Origin: Calliopum simillimum
Taxonomy: Eukaryota > Arthropoda > Insecta > Diptera > Lauxaniidae
DNA length: 64,000 nucleotides
Direction: 5' to 3'
Assembly (NCBI GenBank): GCA_951812925.1
Contig: OX638369.1
Location: 17,327,329-17,391,328, forward strand
The translations under genes and the position numbers were made by a program. Under the pieces are notes generated by a model that did not search any database, had not been told where the DNA came from, and saw nothing but the letters and a program-made list of their open reading frames with translations. Each line of letters starts with the position of its first letter. Within the stretch, counting starts at the first letter, position 1. Of this stretch, positions 57,785-64,000 are shown piece after piece.

Positions 57785-57902
57785 TAACTGCCATACCTAA
57801 ATTGGAGCGTTAGTCGAGCGTCAGACGTATTCTACCATCATGTTCATACAATTTATATGGACCATACCGAAACAAACGCTCCAATTTAGGTATGACTGTT
57901 AC
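57785..57902. mobile_element. 118-bp TIR element (CATACCTAAATTGGAGCG)
   Basis: Near-perfect inverted ends around 60 bp. Contains TAGTCGAGCGTCAG, also found in the element at 39268-39410, so the two are one family. Non-coding. Confidence 0.7.
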
Positions 57903-58368
57903 TCAAAGGAAGCCATCTTACGAAAAAAGTGTTTAATAGACTGGTTCAATTTTGTATGAAGCAAAAACAAATCATCCCACAACCGACTCAAAAGTTAAAA
58001 GCACGATATCTGCATCATTTTCTTTTCATTCCGAGAAAAACCAATGGAGCACTTTTGATTCTACTGAAGGCCCATTTTGGCTAAAAAAACATGTTTTTTG
58101 GTCATAACTTTTTTTCATTAAAAAATGGATACCTAAGCGTATCATTTTGATTAAAAACACGTTTATTCGACCTCGTAAAAAAAATTTGCCATCTTCGAAT
58201 GGCCATATTTCGGTAAATTTTTAGCCTAAGAAATTTTCCAATAAAGCATTTTAAAGGATATTTTATCAACTTTTTTTTATATTTATTCGTGATGGGGACT
58301 TATATGAAAAAAGTTTATGAACACCAGATCAAAAATACAAAAATTATGAATACTCTGTATGAATATAT

Positions 58369-58864
58369 AGGGGAGAGTCACCGGGTATGGGCCATATCTT
58401 TTTGCTTGTTAAACTGTTTCGGGTGTTTCATATATTGTTCAATAGGTAAGAAACATGCGCAATATTTAACCAAAGGAAAGATGAGTATTATGGCCAATTT
58501 TCAAAAGACATATTTTTTCGATCTTTAAAAATTTGTATCAGGGTATGGGACAACCATAAAAATGCAACGAAAATTAGAAAATACGACTTAAAAACCCCAT
58601 GATTGTGCCTAAACACAAACTTCTATTCATTTATCGTTACACTACTATAATATCAATGTTTGACAGTTGCACCCGGATGTGTCCCATACCCGGAGCATAA
58701 CACTTCTTCAGCAATGCCAAAAAACACTTCGGTGTTGGCTTAAACACTTGGTCATATCAAGGCTACAATTCGAAAGTAGTTAGATTGGCAATATTATTTT
58801 TGCATGATAGAAAAATCGACTGTCCCATACGCGGAGGTGTCCCACAAACGATGACTCTCCCCTA
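58369..58864. mobile_element. ~0.5-kb TIR element with iterated GGTATGGGACA
   Basis: Ends AGGGGAGAGTCACCGGGTAT and, inverted, AGGGGAGAGTCATCGTTTGT, flanked by TA-rich sequence. GGGTATGGGMCA-type words recur near 58383, 58541, 58679 (inverted) and 58821 (inverted). No transposase. Confidence 0.7.
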
Positions 58865-58929
58865 TGTATTAAATAGTACAAATTTTTACTAAGTTTCATT
58901 CATTACAGATTTTGAACTACAGGCTAAAA

Positions 58930-61900
58930 ATGGGATCAAAGAGCCAGTTAATATATCAATACTTGGCCGGAATCAGTGGTTAGTTGAGTATGAACGTTTT
59001 ATTTTTGATGAGTAGGTGTCTCTCTTGCTTTAAACGGGTGGATATAATTAAGCTAAAATTTTGAGCGCCAAATGAGATATTATCATTTATTCAAGTTCTT
59101 ATCAAGTTTAAAGTTTATCTATGAAGATTTCCCGAACTTGAGCAGAGGGTATTCGAACACAATATCGGTTTTTTTCTGGATATTATTCAAGTGAATTTAA
59201 TGCATAAATAATATATTTCTTTGTCTGTACGATATCCAAGTGAAGCCCATGTGTTGTTATCCTATAGTATATGCTGGAGCATCGTTCCTCTAAACATAAG
59301 TTCATGTGGTCAATGAACGAAATGTGCAACAAATTAAATGCATTACCAAAAAAGTGCGTAAAAAAGGACTAAAAACTTGCTGGTTGCCGTAAGAGGGAAT
59401 ACATTTTTACCGACCAACATTATCTTTCCCTCACCAACATTTCTTTTGAATATATTACTCCTCTTCTTCCGCCCCACAGTGGTCAAAAAATCGAAAAAGC
59501 TGGCCAAAATTCTGAAAGTCGACAATAAGGGGATTTTGATGATGCTGATTACGAATCCGAAATCCATTTTTAAAAAAACAAAATGGCGGATCCACAATGG
59601 TGCACAAATAATGCATAACCAAATATATTTTCACGTAAATCAGTGATTTGAAGTATGTGGTGATGCTGACCACGAATCTGAAATTTATTTTCAAAAAAAC
59701 AAAATGGTGGATCCAAAATCGTTGACTAAATACTGCTAAGCTGCTTTTATTACCACCAAAAACGGTACATGGGAGTTTCAGATGTTGCTTACGTGGGCTG
59801 CTCGAATTAAATATTTCTGGCCTAATAATGAAAATGCGAATATTTATCATCAAAAATGGTTTTATTGATTTTCAAAGTATTCTCCAGCATGATTTATACA
59901 CTTTTGCATGCGCTCAAACCAATTGTCGAAGCACTTTTTCCACTCCGATTGAGACGCCTCCAAAACATGGTTTTTGAACGTTTCAACAGCATCTTCTGGC
60001 AACGAAAATCATTGACCACGCATTTTTTTCTTGATGTGCGGGAATAAAAAGAAGTCATTAGGTGCCAAGTCAGGGCTGTACGGCGGATGACAAATCAATT
60101 AGACGTTTTGGCCGGTCAAAAAGGCGCTGTTTTGAGCCGATGTGTGCGAGCTCGCATTGTCATGGTGAACAATGATTCGTCTTCTCTTGTTCGTTTTTCG
60201 AATTTCTCCAAAGACTTCAGGCAAACATATTGTGGTGTACCACTCAGAATTGACCGACCTACGTTGCTCAAGCGGAACAGTCGCCACATGACCAGTTTTG
60301 CCGAAGAAACAGGCGACCATTTGCTTCGAAGTGCTTCTTCCACGAACAACTTTCGTTGGATTGGGCTCGTCTTCGAAGACCCACACGGTCGATTGCTGTT
60401 TTGTTTCGGGCTCATACGCATAGATCCATGATTCGTCACCTGTGACGATCTTACAAATGTCTTTTGAAGCACCGCGATCGTATTTTTTCAACATTTCTTT
60501 CCACCAATCGACACGAGCCTTTTTTTGAGCGATTGTCAAATTGTGCGGGATCCAACGAGAACAAACTTTTTATACGGCCAGGTATTCATGCAATATCAAA
60601 TGTATTGGAGTGGAACTAATGCCCAAAGATGCTTCTATCTCACAGTATGTCACGTGACGATCTTGCATTATCAATTCACGCATGGCATCAATGTTCTCTG
60701 GCACAACGGCCGTTTTTAGATGACCTTCCCGGAATTCGTCTTTGAGCGAGCGTCGGCCACGATTGAATTCATTAAATCAATTTTTCACAGTGCTATAGGA
60801 TGGTGCTATGCACTCTTGTCGTGTTATACCTCATCGAAATTTGTGAAAAATGATCGCACGAAAATGTTCACGAGTTAATTCCATTTTTTTGCCAAATTGA
60901 TTTTTTCAAGTCACTGTAAACAACACAAATGATGGTCGTACGTCAAAACGTTCTGAGTACGTTTATGCTAAAAAATATCAGACTTTCCAATAGAAATGTC
61001 AAATTGCACCTGGCAACACTTAGTGTTGCCTAGGCCAGAAATATATCGAGCAGCCTACGTATAACGAATCTGAAATCTATTTTACGAAATACAAAATGGC
61101 CGATCCACAATGACGAATCGTTTAGTGCAAAACTATATTTATCAATAAGAAGTGAGTTATTGGGGTTTTTGAGATCGCCGATTGCAAATATGGAATTTCG
61201 GTCAAAATATGCTGAACAGCATCTTTATCTACAAAAGTTTTGTTTCTGGGATCAATTATTACGAAAATGAAATACTTTACAAAAGTCCAAATAACTTTCT
61301 CGCGGGCACCTCCGGGCAGCTAATTTTTTTACAGGTTTGTAGAAAAATATACCCTGAATAAGATGCATGTGGAAACTAGACGGATAGCCGTGGATGCTGT
61401 AATATTTATCATATTTGCATATATTTATTTTCACGAAACAGTTGCCTATTTATATAAACTGTGAACGAGATAAAACGCTTTGGATTTGAGAAACATATTA
61501 AATAAACCTTCACTGAGAGACTCCATTTCCTTACATTGCAAAAAGATGTACAGAAGTTATTTTTTCCACTTGTTTACTGAGACGCTTCATACTAAATAAA
61601 AGAAAAAGAAAACTCTTCACAAGAATAAGTGAACTTCAAACTCAAACGAGAAGAGCTTTTTAGGCACAGAGGTCTTTCTGCTCACTGAAACGAGCAAAGT
61701 GTATAATATTCTACCATTACTAACAATTAAAAGTGCAAAAAAACAACTTTATTTATCGAATTTTGACCAGCTTTTTTGATTTTCCGGCCAGTGTGCGCCC
61801 CCTAACTGGGTTTCCATTCAAAATTTAGATTTTTAGGTAAATAATTCTTAGTTGCCGAGTGAGAAAATGTTCACCTACCACCATTATTTTTCCCTACCCA

Positions 61901-64000
61901 ACATTTCTCTCGAACATACTCACCATGAACATATGAATATTGTGTGGGGGCTCTCTTAAGGAATTGAAAAAGGGGAGCAATTTGTTCGAGAGAAATTTCG
62001 GGGAGGGAAATATAATGGTAATCAGTTTGGTATGGAATGCCCCATATACATACATTATGGGGGTTATCGTGAATCAAGATTCCCGGGGAATTTTCGCAGA
62101 CTGCCGTGCATTCTCTATTGCAGTTTAAGAAAATTCCCCGGGAATTTTGATTCACGATAACCCCCTATATTTCTAAGTAGCAATTCTTGGTACTACAAAT
62201 ATAATTAGTAATTACTTTGTTTTTTCTTTATTTATCATAATATTATGTTCATTCGAAGTAAACATAATATCCATATCATACGGCACAATTTATGCATGGC
62301 CTTTGGTCAGTTTTATTGAACTTCAAGCCGATGACAGCTCCTTGGAAAGTGGTCCAATAATTGATACTGAAGCGCTTTTTTGTGTAGGTGGAATACTTGG
62401 AACAATATTATTTTCCGTGTCGGCAGATTTAATTGGACGAAAATTATGCTTGATGATTATGACAATACCAGCCTTGGTGAATATAAAACTATAATTATAA
62501 ATTATTCGGAAACATTCGATCTCCAACTGTTTTTCATTTATTTTCTAATATACAGCTAAGCTGGGTTGTCATTATTTATGCACAAAATTCGTTACATTTA
62601 TATTTATCACGCTTTACCGGTGGAATAGTTGGAGGTATACTAGCAGTCGTACCCTTATATGTTGCTGAAATTTCTCAAATAAGGTAACTAGATGGCAATT
62701 GATTTTTAAAGAAATTTAATTTTAATATTTTTTTTTTTTATTTGCAGTATGCGTGGTATTCTTGGCTCGCTTATTATTCCTTCAGTTAATGTTGGAATAC
62801 TCGTAGCTTTCATTTTGGAATATTACTTCTCATACCTAACTACAACGATTGTTCTTGCACTCTTACCATTAGTGTTTTTGTTAGCATTTTTAGCATTTCC
62901 CGATACACCGCAGTTTCTTAGCAAAAAAGGTAGACTTGGTGCTGCAGAAGCATCTCTGCACTTTTATCGAAACACAATAGATCACTTCTCAGATGATTTT
63001 AGATGGGAACTTGAGCGATTTAAAGTGGAGCAAAAAGCAGGAAGGGCACAAATCTCATGGAGTAAGTTTTGGGTAACCATTTTTAAAACTCGATTCTTTA
63101 AAATCTCATATTAACGTAAAATTCGTAGTTACCAAAGTAGCTAGAAAAGCTCTTGCAATTGGTGTTGTACTCATGGTACTCAGTCAGCTGTGTGGCAGTG
63201 TGTCGTTAATAAACTATACGGCAACTATATTTCAAAAATCGAACTTGGATTTTCCACCTAAAGTGTCAGCGATTATAATTGCCTTTATCATGCTATTTGG
63301 TTCGTGTGTATCGACATTTTTAGTAGAGCGTGTTGGCAGAAAGGTACAAATATATATTATGGCCGTACAAAACTAAAAGTTTGGAAAAACCTCCTCCTGT
63401 TTCAAGCTTATCCTAGGAGTATTTGGGAAATAAAAAATATTTACTAATTTTTTGTTTTTTGGAACAGATGATGATTAACATTCTTAGCTACCAACAATGA
63501 AAATACATTGATGGTTGGAGCTTACTGTTCAGTGTTTTTGAGTAAAACAACAATAAAAACACAAAAAACAAGGCAAAAATACACATAAATAAAAAAAGCT
63601 AAAAAAATGTATCGGAAGGCTGGTTTGCGATACTAGTTTTTTATTTATGTGTATTTTTGCCTTGTTTTTTGTGTTTTTATTGTTGTTTTACTCAAAAACA
63701 CTGAACAGTAAGCTCCAACCATCAATGTATTTTCATTGTTGGTAGCTAAGAAAAATATTTACATTTATTTGGATTAGAACCAGAAAAACTGCGTGTTACT
63801 AGACGAATATTAAGTACTTTGGACGTTAAAAGAAGATGAGAACAAAATTTATAGTTCGGTGAGCTCTTTATAACGATATATCATTTTTAAACATCTTACA
63901 TCAACTGCCGAAGCTATCGAAAAATATACAATTTTGGCTATTTTTAGAGTTTTCAAATATGGGGTAGTTTTCCCAAGCTTTTTTTTCGGCCCGGCCTAAT
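58930..64000 (+). CDS. Tret1-like sugar transporter 3 (MFS), 5' part; 3' exons outside window
   Basis: Close paralog of transporter 2. Exons seen: 58930-58978, 62259-62476, 62556-62683, 62748-63061, 63129-63343. Exons 3 and 5 have exactly the same length as in transporter 2 (128 and 215 nt) and all phases agree. Exon 1 (MGSKSQLIYQYLAGIS) joins across a 3.3-kb intron to VNIISISYGTIYAWP, matching the normal Tret1-like N-terminus. Other marks: SADLIGRK after TM2, FPDTPQFL for PESP, SQLCGSVSLINYTATIF in TM7 with the usual Gln, ERVGRK at the last donor. One or two exons with TM9-12 and PETKG should follow past the right edge. Intron 1 contains mariner and other elements. Confidence 0.8.
59535..59720 (+). 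repeat. Tandem repeat (GATGCTGA..ACGAATC..AAAATGGYGGATCC)
   Basis: Two ~125-bp units carry TGATGCTGATTACGAATCC, AAAAAACAAAATGGCGGATC and AATGGTG. A third, diverged unit (ACGAATCTGAAATCTATTT, ACAAAATGGCCGATCC) resumes at 61062, directly after mariner. Confidence 0.65.
59790..61061 (-). mobile_element. mariner transposon, inactivated
   Basis: Ends ACGTGGGCTGCTCGAATTAA and, inverted, ACGTAGGCTGCTCGATATAT, flanked by TA. Full-length (~1.27 kb) mariner carrying one transposase gene on the minus strand, in intron 1 of transporter 3. It interrupts a tandem repeat. Confidence 0.9.
59862..60884 (-). pseudogene. mariner transposase with five in-frame stops
   Basis: Begins MELTREHFRAI and ends NHAGEYFENQ. 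DD34D catalytic residues are all recognisable: TGDESWIY, VHHDNASSH and SPDLAPNDFFLFP. In-frame stops occur in the N-terminal helix-turn-helix region (after HKFR, VKN and EYLAV), after LTGQNV and after KMRGQ. Otherwise collinear with an intact ~340-residue mariner transposase, so decay is recent and mostly by point mutation. Confidence 0.9.
61062..61860. other. Intron 1 sequence of transporter 3
   Basis: After the resumed tandem-repeat unit (to about 61125) I see no further element or ORF of note. Confidence 0.4.
61870..62030. mobile_element. TIR element (CACCATTATTTTTCCCT.. ends)
   Basis: TTTCCCTACCCAACATTTCT and CTCGAACA have inverted partners near 61975-62025 (TGTTCGAGAGAAATTTCGGG). A related piece is at 59405-59455 (CCAACATTATCTTTCCCTCA). 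Non-coding. Confidence 0.55.
62059..62165. mobile_element. 107-bp near-perfect hairpin TIR element
   Basis: GGGGGTTATCGTGAATCAAG and TTCCCCGGGAATTTT at both ends in inverted orientation. Almost the full length folds back. The same family has inserted in the LINE RNase H at 41785-41868. Located ~95 bp before exon 2 of transporter 3. Confidence 0.75.
63481..63752. repeat. Perfect palindrome, 116-bp arms, 40-bp spacer
   Basis: 63481-63596 is an exact reverse complement of 63637-63752 by eye (116 of 116). Arms start TTCTTAGCTACCAACAATGA and reach AATACACATAAATAAAAAA. The 40-bp centre includes TGTATCGGAAGGCTGG. It is within the intron after exon 5 of transporter 3, so it would be transcribed as part of the pre-mRNA. 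Confidence 0.9.

Noticed and set aside
1..64000. CRISPR arrays, operons or bacterial features
   Set aside because: Introns, insect gene families and eukaryotic transposons show nuclear insect DNA; no direct-repeat/spacer array was seen.

Overview
The window looks like nuclear DNA of a higher (schizophoran) fly. It is AT-rich and holds intron-containing genes of insect families (odorant receptor, Tret1-like sugar transporters, acid lipase). It is also packed with insect-type mobile DNA: a Ty3/Gypsy LTR element, jockey-, RNase H-bearing and RTE-type LINEs, mariner, another Tc1/mariner-group element, a pogo-like remnant and over twenty foldback/MITE-like inverted repeats. A tephritid-like fly is my guess; the sequence does not prove the genus.

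Host genes: (1) 9.9-14.9 kb, minus strand: an odorant receptor of three exons, split by a 3.66-kb intron full of nested foldback elements. (2) 24.7-34.3 kb, plus strand: a Tret1-like sugar transporter (six exons, 488 codons). (3) 37.8-39.1 kb, minus strand: a secreted acid lipase (three exons, 386 residues, catalytic Ser, Asp and His all visible). (4) 45.9-52.1 kb, plus strand: a second transporter (seven exons, 448 residues). (5) 58.9 kb to the right edge, plus strand: a third transporter whose last exons lie beyond the window. Transporters 2 and 3 share intron phases and several exon lengths, so they are close tandem duplicates. Transporter 1 is laid out differently. All gene models were assembled by hand from splice signals and reading-frame continuity.

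Mobile DNA: 1-7.4 kb is a largely intact Ty3/Gypsy element on the minus strand (LTR, primer-binding site, long leader, gag, pol running off the left edge). Its gag-pol junction carries a textbook -1 frameshift signal. A LINE tail lies beside it (7.4-7.9 kb). Large introns hold most of the rest: TIR elements at 8.2-9.7, 10.8-12.4, 16.9-17.9 and 21.0-23.4 kb; a pogo-like remnant at 29.6-30.8 kb; a jockey LINE at 43.0-45.7 kb, itself interrupted by a TIR element; an RTE LINE at 48.0-49.3 kb; a 1.2-kb palindrome at 50.4-51.6 kb; and mariner at 59.8-61.1 kb.

The most unusual stretches are a ~3-kb composite palindrome at 34.5-37.6 kb holding six tRNA-like modules, each followed by an oligo-T run; a 272-bp palindrome with perfect 116-bp arms inside a transporter intron (63.5-63.75 kb); and a set of otherwise different TIR elements that all carry iterated G-rich or purine-rich subterminal motifs.
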